Assembly: GCA_029561455.1 (NCBI GenBank)
Contig: JAKQIY010000062.1
Location: 1 to 64,000, forward strand
DNA: 64,000 nt
Reading direction: 5' to 3'
Source: a bacterium
Lineage (GTDB): Bacteria > Zhuqueibacterota > Zhuqueibacteria > Residuimicrobiales > Krinioviventaceae
In this document: positions 52,581 through 61,817 of the stretch, piece after piece
How positions within the stretch are numbered: position 1 is the stretch's first letter
Layout of the letters: the number at the start of each line of letters is the position of its first letter
Position numbers and translations under genes: made by a program
The notes under the pieces: model-generated
Database searches by the model: none
What the model was told of the DNA's origin: nothing
Seen by the model: only the letters and a program-made list of their open reading frames with translations

Positions 52581-54700
52581 ACGTTTATTTCTCCCTGCTC
52601 ATCCGGTTTCAATACCGGAATTGTTACTGTTACGGTGGTGCCCCTGCCCGGTTCGGAATCGAAAACCAGGTCGCCGCCATGATCTTTAATAATATTCCAG
52701 GCAATGGACAGCCCCAGCCCGGTGCCGCCCATTTCACGTTTAGTTGTAAAAAAAGGATCTATAATATGGTGTAAATTTTCTGCAGGTATGCCGATACCGC
52801 TATCTGCAACCCTGAATCCGGCAACCGCTTGATTTTCATCATAAAATGTGGTAATCGTCAGTTGTTTTGGTTCTTTTACAAGCGCCTCGCAGGCATTGGT
52901 AATGAGGTTTATTACAGTTTGTTCCAGTTTCTGAAAGTTTCCTTTTATAACCGGCAGGTTTTTATCACAGGTTACGGTAAAAGCGCCGGCGCTTTTTTTG
53001 ATCAAGTTATTTACGATAACAATGGCAACCTCGATTACTTTATTCAAATCAACGTTTTGATCAAGCGACCCTGTATCCTGGCGGGCGAAATTTTTAAGGT
53101 TATCGACGATTTTTTTTATGCGAATAGCGCCCTCGCCGATCCCGCCGATCAGTTCATCGATTTTATCGTGCGCTTTGGAATAAGGCATGCCGGCCAGTCC
53201 AAAATCGCCATTATGTATATAGTATTCATCGAGAATGGGCTTGGTGCTGTCCCACACTTTGGCGATCATTTTATTATTCAGCATGATAAAGTTGTTGGGA
53301 TTGTTGATCTCGTGCGCCACACCGGAGACCAGGATGCCGAGAGTAACCATTTTATCGGCCTGAATAAGCTGCTGCTGCCGCAAATGATCGAGTTCTTCGG
53401 CTTTTTTCAGTTCAGTAATATCGTTGATCAATCCGTCATACGAGACGACCTGGCCGTTATCGTCTTTTTGCAGGACGATGGTGCTTTTAACCCAGTGCAG
53501 GGTGCCGTCGCGGTGAAGGATGCGGTGGATGAGCGGCTTGGCCGGTTCGCCCTGCAGGGCTTTGGCGGCATGTACGCGCACCGCAGGACGGTCGTCCTCA
53601 TAGACCATTTCGATCCACAGATCGGGGTTCATGGCAAAATCTTCCTGGGTATAACCGGTGACAGCCAGGCAGCCGATGCCGTGAAAGGTATCGACCGGCA
53701 GGCCGTTTTCAACCTTGACGGTATACACATAATCCGTCAGGTGATGTAACAACTGTTTATGGCGGCGTTCGCTTTCTATAACCTCGTCGAGAATATTTTT
53801 ATGCTCGGAAATATCATAATATTGCTCGATACGACCGCCGGCATATAACCCGGTTTTGATGGGCATGCTGTAATATTCCAGGTACCGTTCAGGCCGGCCG
53901 CTTTTAGAAACCCGGCAACATTCAAAATTTTTAGTATCGGCGTCAAAAGCCAGCGATTCCAATACGTATCGCGCATATTCATCGGGATTTTGAAAGACAT
54001 TTTTTATTTTGGTCATCACCAGGTCGCGGGCGTTCCGGCCGACCACTTCGATTCTTTTTATGCCCAGGTAAGTTTCAAACGCCCTGTTTACCCAAACGTA
54101 ATTATATTTATAGTCCATAATGGATATACCGACCCTGGTACTTTCCAGCACATCGTTGGTGAGCGAACGGTATTTGAGTTCGCTGGTGAACAGGGTTTTT
54201 TCCGCTTTTTTCAGGGCGGTTATATCATTGATCAACCCATTATAGCCATAGTTTTTGCCATTTTCATCCCGCAGTTGAATGATGGTGCTGCGTACCCAGC
54301 GGATCGCGCCGTTTTTATGGCGAATACGGTGTTCAAGCGGCGGCACATCTTTACCGGCCAGCGCCAGTTTGGCCTGGCGGGTTACAGCATCGCGGTCGTT
54401 TTTATGTACCATGCGATACCAGAGTTCCGGATCTTTAATAAATTCTTTCATTTTATACCCGGTAACAGAGACACAACCCGGACCGTGCAGAGTTTCCAGG
54501 GCAACACCGTTTTTAACCCTTACCGTATAGATATAATCGGTCAGATAATCCAGCAACAGGTTGTATTGCTTTTTATCCGGAAATACATATTCAACTGTAG
54601 AGTTGTTTTCAGTTTTTTCCTGCAGTTCCCTGACCTGCCGGCGCAACCGGTTCAGTTCGTAAAGCAAGTAGAAACGGTTTTTATATTTATCTTTTATCAA
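52577..54700 (-). CDS. PAS-repeat histidine kinase, partner of the NtrC-type regulator
   Basis: A 707-aa soluble sensor kinase. An N-terminal coiled coil (1-35) is followed by three PAS domains (about 45-168, 175-300 and 315-437). PAS1 and PAS3 are clear internal duplicates: LTDYIYTVRVKNG against LTDYVYTVKVENG, GCVSVTGY against GCLAVTGY, and YNGLINDITALKKAE against YDGLINDITELKKAE. The kinase core has His463 in LVSGVAHEINNPNN, NACEALVKEP, DSGIGIPAEN and GGTGLGLSIAWNIIKDHGG, and lies at about 440-700. No membrane helix, so it senses a cytoplasmic signal. Its stop overlaps the regulator start (ATGA), so the two are made together. It is divergent from the glycyl radical operon. Confidence 0.95.
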   Translation of the reverse strand: MIKDKYKNRFYLLYELNRLRRQVRELQEKTENNSTVEYVFPDKKQYNLLLDYLTDYIYTVRVKNGVALETLHGPGCVSVTGYKMKEFIKDPELWYRMVHKNDRDAVTRQAKLALAGKDVPPLEHRIRHKNGAIRWVRSTIIQLRDENGKNYGYNGLINDITALKKAEKTLFTSELKYRSLTNDVLESTRVGISIMDYKYNYVWVNRAFETYLGIKRIEVVGRNARDLVMTKIKNVFQNPDEYARYVLESLAFDADTKNFECCRVSKSGRPERYLEYYSMPIKTGLYAGGRIEQYYDISEHKNILDEVIESERRHKQLLHHLTDYVYTVKVENGLPVDTFHGIGCLAVTGYTQEDFAMNPDLWIEMVYEDDRPAVRVHAAKALQGEPAKPLIHRILHRDGTLHWVKSTIVLQKDDNGQVVSYDGLINDITELKKAEELDHLRQQQLIQADKMVTLGILVSGVAHEINNPNNFIMLNNKMIAKVWDSTKPILDEYYIHNGDFGLAGMPYSKAHDKIDELIGGIGEGAIRIKKIVDNLKNFARQDTGSLDQNVDLNKVIEVAIVIVNNLIKKSAGAFTVTCDKNLPVIKGNFQKLEQTVINLITNACEALVKEPKQLTITTFYDENQAVAGFRVADSGIGIPAENLHHIIDPFFTTKREMGGTGLGLSIAWNIIKDHGGDLVFDSEPGRGTTVTVTIPVLKPDEQGEINV

Positions 54701-55151
54701 TATTGTGTCGTCGCTTGTTGGTTAAATTTTACTCAAATTTAGTAATATAAAAAACCATTTAAAAACAAAATCTGCATTTTTGCAGGGACTGTTTACAATG
54801 CCGGCGCCGGAAAAAGACCGGCGCAGGTCGATATATTGATTTTTTTGGTGATTTTTGATTTTGTCGGAAAATGACATCATCCTTTTTCTGCATTCGGTTG
54901 AGATATTGAACAGGGGTAAAATAAAATCCCCAAAAAACCTTCAAATCGGGATTAATTACAATTTGTTTAGTAATTTTTTTTGTGTAGATTTAAATATCGG
55001 CATCCGGTTCAATAAAAAATTAAGCGCGTAATGTAAAACAGGTACAGTTTCAATACTACCTTAACCAGCATTAATCTAGTCTGAAATATTTTTTTTAACA
55101 GGGATCGGATCGATTAAAAAATAATCAAGTTCTTAATCATGCGAGAGATCA
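54701..55151. other. Divergent promoter region with one hairpin
   Basis: 450 AT-rich bases between the minus-strand kinase and the plus-strand MFS/spermidine synthase operon. GCGCCGG (54804-54810) / CCGGCGC (54818-54824) with a 7-base loop lies in the likely leader of the kinase transcript. No -24/-12 type sigma-54 element was found by eye in either direction. Confidence 0.55.
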
Positions 55152-58136
55152 ATGCAATTGACAAGCAATAGAATTGTTACCCCGTTCATCCCCGGTTTAT
55201 TATTACTGGTTTTCTTTTTTTCAGGTATGAGCGCCCTGATCTACCAGGTAATGTGGGCCCGCGAGTTCGGCCTGGTATTTGGCGTGCATGTGTTTGCCAT
55301 CAGCACGGTTTTGACGGCTTTTATGGCCGGCCTGGCCCTGGGTAATTTATATTTCGGCAAACTGGTGGATCGCCTGAAAAAGCCGTTGGTATTGTTTGCG
55401 ATCCTGCAACTGGGGCTGGCTTTGTTTGCCCTGGCTTTTCCGATGTTGTTCAAAGGACTGGAAGCAGCGTATACTTTTTTCATTAAACTGCTGGCCGCCG
55501 GCTATTGGGGAACCCAGTTGATCCGCTTTGCGCTTTCGTTTTTGTTTTTACTCATTCCCACCACGTTGATGGGCGGCACCCTGCCGGTGATAGCCAAATT
55601 CTTGGTACAGCGTCTGGAAAACCTGGGCTGGCATGTGGGCAGCTTGTATGCGGTGAATAATTTCGGCGCGGTAGCCGGGTGTTTTCTGGCCGGGTTTATT
55701 TTAATGCAAACTATCGGCATGGGCGGCGCCCTGGCTGTCGGCGTTATTATCAATTTGGTGAACGCTGTTATTGTGTTGATCGTTGCGCGGCTGGCGCGGG
55801 ACGAGCATTTACCGCAGGCCAATACGGTAATCGCCCAATCCGGCATGGAGGCAACAACCGAACGGTACTCTGCGCGGGTCATGAATTTTGTATTATGGGC
55901 GTTTGCTATCGAGGGCTTTACCACCCTGTCTTACGAGGTGATCTGGACCCGGATTTTACTGGGTTATTCGCATGATAAAAGCGTCTATTTCTTTACCACG
56001 GTCATTATAGGTTTCATTCTGGGCTTGTCGCTGGGCAGTTTGCTGACAGCCTGGTGGATTGATAAAAAAAAGAATTTGTTATGGATTTTGGGAACGGTTG
56101 AAGTTCTGATTGGTGTTTTTGCAATACTGTTATTAAAGGCTTTTACCCTGGTTGGCGGGATAGTCATTGAACGGCAGCTTGCTTTTGGTAATAACTGGCT
56201 CAGCAACCTGGGCATCGAGTATGGGTTGTTCCTGGCTGTGATGATCGTTCCAACAACCCTGATGGGTATGACCTTTCCGCTGGTTAGTAAAATATATCTG
56301 CATAACCTGGAAAAAGTCGGCAGTCGTTTGGGTATTATCGGTTACCTCGATACGGTCGGCTCGATATTCGGTTCATTTGCGGCGGGATTTATACTGTTGC
56401 CCTGGCTTGGGGTGGTTAAAGCGGTGATCCTCACCGCCGTGATCAACCTGGTTATCGGTATCGCCCTGGTGGTGATCCACCCGCAAAAATCGCTACGCGC
56501 CAGGGGCAGCATGATCCTGGTTATGGGGGGAGTGATTGCGGCAAGTCTGCTGACAATACCGGGCGGGGATTATTTTCGTAACTGGCAGACCCGTAAACCC
56601 GGCGACCGGTTGTTGTTCTACAAGGAAGGCGCGGCCGCTACGGTTGCCGTGCCGCAGCACCCGGATGGCGTCAAGGTGTTGGCAATCAACGGTTCGGTTA
56701 CAGCGTTTGCCGATTATGGCGATACCCGTGTTCATAAAATGCTGGGTTACCTGCCTTATTTCCTCCATCCGCAGCCGAAAAATGCCATTGTTATCGGCCT
56801 GGGTATGGGCGTCACCGCCCAATCCCTTGTGCAGGACGATATGGAATCTGTGGATTGTGTGGAAATTGCCGATGAAGTTGTGGAGGCCTGCCGTTCCGCA
56901 TTTACCCGCGAAAATGGCCATGTGCTTGATAATGAAAAATTAAATTTGTATAGCGAAGACGGGCGCAGTTACCTGTATATGACCCACAAACGGTACGATA
57001 TAATTACCTCGAATGCGGTACATGCGCGGTTGAGTCCAAATCTCTATAGCAGGGATTTTTACCGGTTATGCAAACAACGCCTTACGGAAAGTGGTATTAT
57101 GTGCCAGTGGATGTCCACCAACTGGGTGACAGAGCAGGAGTATAAAACCCTGATCAAAGCCTTTATGGACGTATTCCCGCATACCAGCCTGTGGGCTGTG
57201 AATGTGGGGCATGTGTTAATGATCGGCGCCCCGCAGCCGCTGCAGTTGGATTTCGACAAGTTGCAGCAACGATTTGATAATGACAAAGCACGAACCGAAT
57301 TACTGCCGGCCGACCTGTACAATCCCTTTGCATTGCTGGCGCAATATATATGTGATGAACAGTTGCTGCAAAATTATGTTGGCGATGCGCCGCCAAGTAC
57401 AGACGACAATACCATTGCGGAATTTAGTCATGTTGTGAACAAGGCGCAAAACCCGGCAATCATTGCCTGGATGGTAAATAACAAGCAGCCTTTTAGCGGA
57501 TATTTTTCAGCAGAAACCGGGCCGGCTGTAATTGCAGATTCCACTGCAAGCGGTATATCAAAATATATGCAGGCAGAAAAGTATTATATGAGCGCAGCGC
57601 TGCAAAGTAATTTTTTAAATGATAAAAAAGCGGCAATTTCCGCCCTGCGGCAAGCCATTGCCCTGGAACCGGGCGATTACCGTTATTATGAAGAGTTGGG
57701 CAGCATTCTGTATAACGAAGGGGATTTTAAAGGCGCAATCGAGGCATTGTTACAATGTATCCGCATACATCCCCACATGGCTGTAGAGTATGAGCATCTT
57801 GGTTATGCCTATATGGACGACGGACAATTCGACAAGGCGGAAGAGGCTTTCCGGCAGTCAAGCGCCTTGGCCCCGGAGAATCCCCTGCCGCGCTACTACC
57901 TGGCTTCGATTTACGGCAGTCGCAACGAATATGATAAAGCAAAAATCCAGTTAAAAGAAGCGATTAAAAATTACCCGGATTTTGCAGGATTATATTATAA
58001 CCTTGGTCTTGTTTATTATATTGAAAAAGAATATAGTTTGGCAGGCGAAATGTTTGGAAAATGCGCCCGCCTGGATGCTAATTATCTCCAGGTGCAAAAA
58101 ATGCTCAACCAAGTGGACACAATCAGCAAACAGTAA
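55152..58136 (+). CDS. Fused membrane transporter-like / spermidine-synthase-like protein with C-terminal TPRs
   Basis: A 994-aa fusion. Residues about 15-490 hold some 14 membrane helices in two related halves (FSGMSALIYQVMWAREFG against IEGFTTLSYEVIWTRILLG), the layout annotated as fused MFS/spermidine synthase. Residues about 500-740 form a Rossmann-fold polyamine-synthase-like domain: NAIVIGLGMGVTAQSL, SVDCVEIADEVVEAC, LYSEDGRSYL and YDIITSNAVHARLSPNLYS. The canonical GGGDG motif of true aminopropyltransferases is altered to GLGMG. From about 800 on there are four or five tetratricopeptide repeats (YYEELGSILYNEGDFKGAIEA, YEHLGYAYMDDGQFDKAEEA). The reaction is unknown. A glycyl radical enzyme and its activase follow, 36 bases on, as an operon. 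Confidence 0.88.
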   Translation: MQLTSNRIVTPFIPGLLLLVFFFSGMSALIYQVMWAREFGLVFGVHVFAISTVLTAFMAGLALGNLYFGKLVDRLKKPLVLFAILQLGLALFALAFPMLFKGLEAAYTFFIKLLAAGYWGTQLIRFALSFLFLLIPTTLMGGTLPVIAKFLVQRLENLGWHVGSLYAVNNFGAVAGCFLAGFILMQTIGMGGALAVGVIINLVNAVIVLIVARLARDEHLPQANTVIAQSGMEATTERYSARVMNFVLWAFAIEGFTTLSYEVIWTRILLGYSHDKSVYFFTTVIIGFILGLSLGSLLTAWWIDKKKNLLWILGTVEVLIGVFAILLLKAFTLVGGIVIERQLAFGNNWLSNLGIEYGLFLAVMIVPTTLMGMTFPLVSKIYLHNLEKVGSRLGIIGYLDTVGSIFGSFAAGFILLPWLGVVKAVILTAVINLVIGIALVVIHPQKSLRARGSMILVMGGVIAASLLTIPGGDYFRNWQTRKPGDRLLFYKEGAAATVAVPQHPDGVKVLAINGSVTAFADYGDTRVHKMLGYLPYFLHPQPKNAIVIGLGMGVTAQSLVQDDMESVDCVEIADEVVEACRSAFTRENGHVLDNEKLNLYSEDGRSYLYMTHKRYDIITSNAVHARLSPNLYSRDFYRLCKQRLTESGIMCQWMSTNWVTEQEYKTLIKAFMDVFPHTSLWAVNVGHVLMIGAPQPLQLDFDKLQQRFDNDKARTELLPADLYNPFALLAQYICDEQLLQNYVGDAPPSTDDNTIAEFSHVVNKAQNPAIIAWMVNNKQPFSGYFSAETGPAVIADSTASGISKYMQAEKYYMSAALQSNFLNDKKAAISALRQAIALEPGDYRYYEELGSILYNEGDFKGAIEALLQCIRIHPHMAVEYEHLGYAYMDDGQFDKAEEAFRQSSALAPENPLPRYYLASIYGSRNEYDKAKIQLKEAIKNYPDFAGLYYNLGLVYYIEKEYSLAGEMFGKCARLDANYLQVQKMLNQVDTISKQ

Positions 58137-58172
58137 GTTGGTAACCGGAGACATCACGATCAGGATATTATT

Positions 58173-60401
58173 ATGTTTGAAACCGAAAAGATATTTACCC
58201 AGACATATATTAAATATCGCAATGAGCACCCTGCCACCCGTGAATTAGCCTGTTATGGGGCTATGTATCCCTCGGTATTGGGAGAAATACAAGAGCATGA
58301 CCTGTTTGCCGGACGGATCAGTTATCCCTATATCGGTTTTAGTCCGGAACCGGGCGGATTCGGATATTATATTCAAAAAGAAGAATTGTTAAAAGCCGCA
58401 CAGGAGAACGAACTCGATGCCGAGGAAATGCGCGAAGTTAATAATCTCATTGCTTTTTGGGAAAATGAATGCACTAAAACCAAAGTACGCGCGGCTTATC
58501 CACAACAGACAGCCCGGGCTTTGCCAAGCGACAACTGGACGAGTGAATCCGGCGTGGCTTTTCCGTTATATCGCCTGGCCGGGGGATACCTGGATTATCG
58601 CAAACTGTTATTCACCGGTATTTCCGGCATAATCTATGAGATCGATAATTACGAGTCGGCAACCGGCGATGTCGATACCCTGTATTTTTATTCCGCCCTG
58701 AAAAATGCCTTGCGGGTTTTTTCCGGAATATGCTATCTTTACGCCGGCAAAGCGAATCGCATGGCGTTGTTGTGCAAGGATGAAAAACGGAAAAAAGAAT
58801 TAACTACCATTACCGATAACCTGGAATTTATTGCTGTTAACCCGCCAAAAACCTTTGCGCAGGCGATCCAGTTATCGTGGTTGTACAGTCTGGTGAGTGG
58901 GGTTTTGAATTATGGCCGTATGGATTATTACCTGGGCGATTTTTATGTTCATGACATAGATAAAGGAATAATTACCGAGGAGCAGGCGCTGGCAATGCTT
59001 ACTTCGTTGTGGCAGTTAATAGCCGATCGTAAAACTGTTTTTAACGGCCGGGTGATCATCGGAGGCAAGGGGCGCAAGAATGAAAAGAACGCCGACCGCT
59101 TTGCCCTGCTGGCCTTGCAGGCTACGCAAGACGTTAAAGAGATCGAACCTCAGCTTACCCTGCGTTTTTATAATGGACAGAATCCGTTATTATGGGAAAA
59201 AGCAATGACCATTATCGGTCAGGGCCGCACCTACCCGATGTTATACAACGACGATGTGCTCGTACCGGCGGTGGCCAAAGCGTTTGCGATAGATAAAGCT
59301 GATGCGGAACATTATATGCCCTTTGGCTGCGGGGAAATTGTTATAAACCATAAAAGTTATGGATCGCCCAATGGCGTAATCAATTTATTAAAGGTGCTGG
59401 AAGTAACCCTGCATAACGGTTGTGACCCGGTAACCGGTATGCCGATGGGCATAAAAACCGGCGATATTGCCGGATTTACTGATTTTGAGCAGTTATTTGC
59501 CGCTTATCAAATGCAGGTTGAATATTATGTTGAACAACTGGCGATCCAGGAAGAGATTGAATACCGTATCGCAGGGGAAAACGCTGTTTTCCTTTTTCAA
59601 AGTATATTATACGATGACTGTATTAAAAGGGGCAAATCCTTGTTTGCCGGCGGGGTGCGTTACCTGGGCGGGACCCTGGAAACTTATGGCAATACCAACG
59701 TGGCGGATAGTTTGACGGCGATCAGGCAACTGGTATATGAAAAAAAGGAATGCACGCTGCCGCAGCTGGTCGCTATGCTGGACGCCAATTTTGCCGGGCA
59801 TGAAAACATTCGTCTCAAGCTGCTTAAAGCGCCCAAGTATGGTAATGACGATGCGGTAGCAGACGATATGCTAGTGAGGGTGCATGAGCATGTGTGCAAT
59901 TTTACCCGGCAGCAAAAACAAAAAACGGCGCTACATTCATACCTGGTGGTCGTTATCAATAACTGGGCGAATACGATCTTTGGCAGGGTGACCGCCGCTT
60001 CTGCCGATGGCCGCCGTTATGGGGAATCCCTAACCAATGGCAATGCCCCGGCCGATGGTTGTGATCTGAACGGCGCAACCGCGCTGCTGAATTCGCTGGT
60101 CAAGCCGAGTCCGGCCATTCATGCCGGGGCGGTGCAGAATTTAAAATTCAGCCGTGAGATGTTTACCGATTTTCGTCCGCAACTGGAAGCATTATTAAAA
60201 GCCTATTTCCGGCAGGGCGGCGCCCAGGCGATGATCAATGTCGTCAACCCCGGCGATTTGGAAAATGCCATGCGGGAACCGGAGAAATACGGACACTTGT
60301 TTGTCCGGGTTGGCGGATTTAGCGCCAGGTTTGTGGAACTCCCCGGTCAGGTGCAACGTGAGATTATCAACAGAACGCTGTATACAAAGGATCGCGTTTG
60401 A
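58173..60401 (+). CDS. Glycyl radical enzyme, pyruvate formate-lyase superfamily, substrate unassigned
   Basis: A 742-aa glycyl radical enzyme. The thiyl Cys is Cys386 in MPFGCGEIVI (Cys-Gly-Glu), and the radical Gly is Gly715 in RVGGFSARF, 27 residues from the C-terminus, as expected. The ten-stranded barrel spans most of the protein. It is shorter than glycerol or choline lyases (about 790-850 aa) and its active-site motif GCGE differs from the GCVE of dehydratases and lyases and from the Cys-Cys of pyruvate formate-lyase, so it should not be called pyruvate formate-lyase. The reaction is unknown. It is oxygen-sensitive by nature, which points to anaerobic life. The dedicated activase follows with an overlap of four bases; a transporter/spermidine-synthase-like gene precedes it. 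Confidence 0.93.
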   Translation: MFETEKIFTQTYIKYRNEHPATRELACYGAMYPSVLGEIQEHDLFAGRISYPYIGFSPEPGGFGYYIQKEELLKAAQENELDAEEMREVNNLIAFWENECTKTKVRAAYPQQTARALPSDNWTSESGVAFPLYRLAGGYLDYRKLLFTGISGIIYEIDNYESATGDVDTLYFYSALKNALRVFSGICYLYAGKANRMALLCKDEKRKKELTTITDNLEFIAVNPPKTFAQAIQLSWLYSLVSGVLNYGRMDYYLGDFYVHDIDKGIITEEQALAMLTSLWQLIADRKTVFNGRVIIGGKGRKNEKNADRFALLALQATQDVKEIEPQLTLRFYNGQNPLLWEKAMTIIGQGRTYPMLYNDDVLVPAVAKAFAIDKADAEHYMPFGCGEIVINHKSYGSPNGVINLLKVLEVTLHNGCDPVTGMPMGIKTGDIAGFTDFEQLFAAYQMQVEYYVEQLAIQEEIEYRIAGENAVFLFQSILYDDCIKRGKSLFAGGVRYLGGTLETYGNTNVADSLTAIRQLVYEKKECTLPQLVAMLDANFAGHENIRLKLLKAPKYGNDDAVADDMLVRVHEHVCNFTRQQKQKTALHSYLVVVINNWANTIFGRVTAASADGRRYGESLTNGNAPADGCDLNGATALLNSLVKPSPAIHAGAVQNLKFSREMFTDFRPQLEALLKAYFRQGGAQAMINVVNPGDLENAMREPEKYGHLFVRVGGFSARFVELPGQVQREIINRTLYTKDRV

Positions 60402-61300
60402 AAGGGGTCGTTTTTGATATTCAACGTTTTGCGTTGCTGGATGGCCCGGGTATACGCACAACCGTATTCCTGAAAGGGTGCCCGCTGCATTGCGACTGGT
60501 GCCATAACCCCGAATCACAACGCCTGTCTCCACAATTAATGTATAACCGGGAAAAATGCCGGTTATGCCTGGAGTGTTTACGGGTGTGTCCCCACGATGT
60601 GCACAGGTTTGATTCAGATCGGCATGATATTAACTATGAAAATTGCCGGCAATGCGGGCAGTGCGTGGAGGCATGTGTTTACGGGGCGTTGACGCTATCA
60701 GGTCGGGAAATGGATGTTGATGAAATCATGCACATTGTTCACCAGGATCGGGTGTATTATGAGGAATCGGGAGGAGGACTAACTATTTCTGGAGGAGAAC
60801 CGATGTTGCAGTATGGGTTTACTGCTGAACTGCTGCGCGCCGCACATCACAACCATATTCATACCTGCCTCGATACCAGCGGTTATGCCCCCCAGGAACA
60901 TTACAGGGAAATAGTGGGAGACATCGACCTGGTTTTATTTGATTACAAGTATTTTGATGCGGACAGTCATTTCAAGATGACTGGTCAGTCCAATTCGCTG
61001 CTGTTGCAGAACCTGGAATTTTTATATCATAATGGTCCCGGTATCATTTTGCGTTGCCCGCTGGTTCCCGGTATTAATGACACTGTGGAACATTTGTCAA
61101 GTATAGCCGGTCTGGCCGTCCAATATCCGCAATTGCTGGCGGTCGATATACTACCCTATCATGATATGGGCCGGGATAAAGCGAGCCGCGCCGGGAAAGA
61201 ATATCGTATCCCGGCCGGTGTTGTGCCGGATGGGAATATGAAAAAAAAGTGGCTGGAACAATTATTTTCACTCGGCTGTAATAAAGCGCGGATTGTTTAA
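60398..61300 (+). CDS. Glycyl radical enzyme activase, radical SAM
   Basis: A 300-aa radical SAM enzyme that installs the glycyl radical on the preceding enzyme. The radical SAM cluster is Cys28-x3-Cys32-x2-Cys35 in KGCPLHCDWCHNPE. Two further ferredoxin-type 4Fe-4S motifs follow: Cys54, 57, 60, 64 and Cys83, 86, 89, 93, the insertion typical of non-pyruvate-formate-lyase activases. SAM-binding GGE is in LTISGGEPM. The start is TTG at 60398, overlapping the enzyme stop; AAAGGA lies upstream, and the protein begins directly with MKGVVFDIQRFALLDGPG, the family start. Its stop overlaps the stop of the convergent Fe-S protein gene within the palindrome TTAA. Confidence 0.95.
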   Translation: MKGVVFDIQRFALLDGPGIRTTVFLKGCPLHCDWCHNPESQRLSPQLMYNREKCRLCLECLRVCPHDVHRFDSDRHDINYENCRQCGQCVEACVYGALTLSGREMDVDEIMHIVHQDRVYYEESGGGLTISGGEPMLQYGFTAELLRAAHHNHIHTCLDTSGYAPQEHYREIVGDIDLVLFDYKYFDADSHFKMTGQSNSLLLQNLEFLYHNGPGIILRCPLVPGINDTVEHLSSIAGLAVQYPQLLAVDILPYHDMGRDKASRAGKEYRIPAGVVPDGNMKKKWLEQLFSLGCNKARIV

Positions 61301-61647
61301 TAACTACAGCCGCCGCTGCAACCGCAGGAGCGCTGACGGTTCGGGTTGTCGATTAGAAATTTACCTCCGTCGCCGGATGGTTCATAATCAATAACTACGC
61401 CGCTTACCTGTTCCAATTCATTGCGCGCTACCAGGACCGCTAAACCGTCAAAATCTTGCTGAATGTCATTTGCGGTTTTGGTATCTTCAAAGGTAAGCAT
61501 GAATGGAAAGCCGGAACAGCCGCAATCGGCAACTGCCAGGCGGAGAAATGGCGACGGCTCCAGACGCAGTTTTAGTAATTTTAACAGTTCCTGCCGGGCT
61601 GACGCTGTGATGTTGATGAATTGGGATGGATTGGCGTTTGCAGACAT
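61297..61647 (-). CDS. A-type iron-sulfur cluster carrier (HesB/IscA/ErpA family)
   Basis: A 116-aa protein with the HesB/IscA fold: start ITASARQELLKLLKLR, first Cys region AVADCGCSGF (Cys42 and Cys44), and C-terminal Cys108-Gly-Cys110 in RSCGCSGGC. The usual motif has a single first Cys (GGCSGF); here two are present and a further Cys114 follows. It would carry or deliver Fe-S clusters. It faces the radical SAM activase with stop codons overlapping by three bases, so the two are not one operon, but supply of clusters to the activase is a natural guess. GGAGC lies before the ATG. Other isc/suf genes are not in the window. Confidence 0.92.
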   Translation of the reverse strand: MSANANPSQFINITASARQELLKLLKLRLEPSPFLRLAVADCGCSGFPFMLTFEDTKTANDIQQDFDGLAVLVARNELEQVSGVVIDYEPSGDGGKFLIDNPNRQRSCGCSGGCSY

Positions 61648-61817
61648 GAGCGCTCCTTATTATTTATTGAATATTAGCCGATGATGGTAACGGCTGTTAT
61701 ATTTTATTCGAATCTGTTTTAAACTGTTACCCGGTATTGCCGGGCAGTTGAAAAATTACAACAATATAAAGTGGGAATTATTCCTGAACAAGAGTATAAT
61801 CAATTGTGATATAATTT

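Noticed and set aside
54701-55151. Possible sigma-54 promoter for the glycyl radical operon, given the adjacent NtrC-type regulator
   Set aside because: No GG and GC pair with 10-base spacing in a plausible -24/-12 context was found by eye.
58173-60401. Annotation as pyruvate formate-lyase
   Set aside because: The Cys-Cys active site of pyruvate formate-lyase is missing; only one Cys (GCGE) is present and the activase has the extra ferredoxin clusters of other classes.
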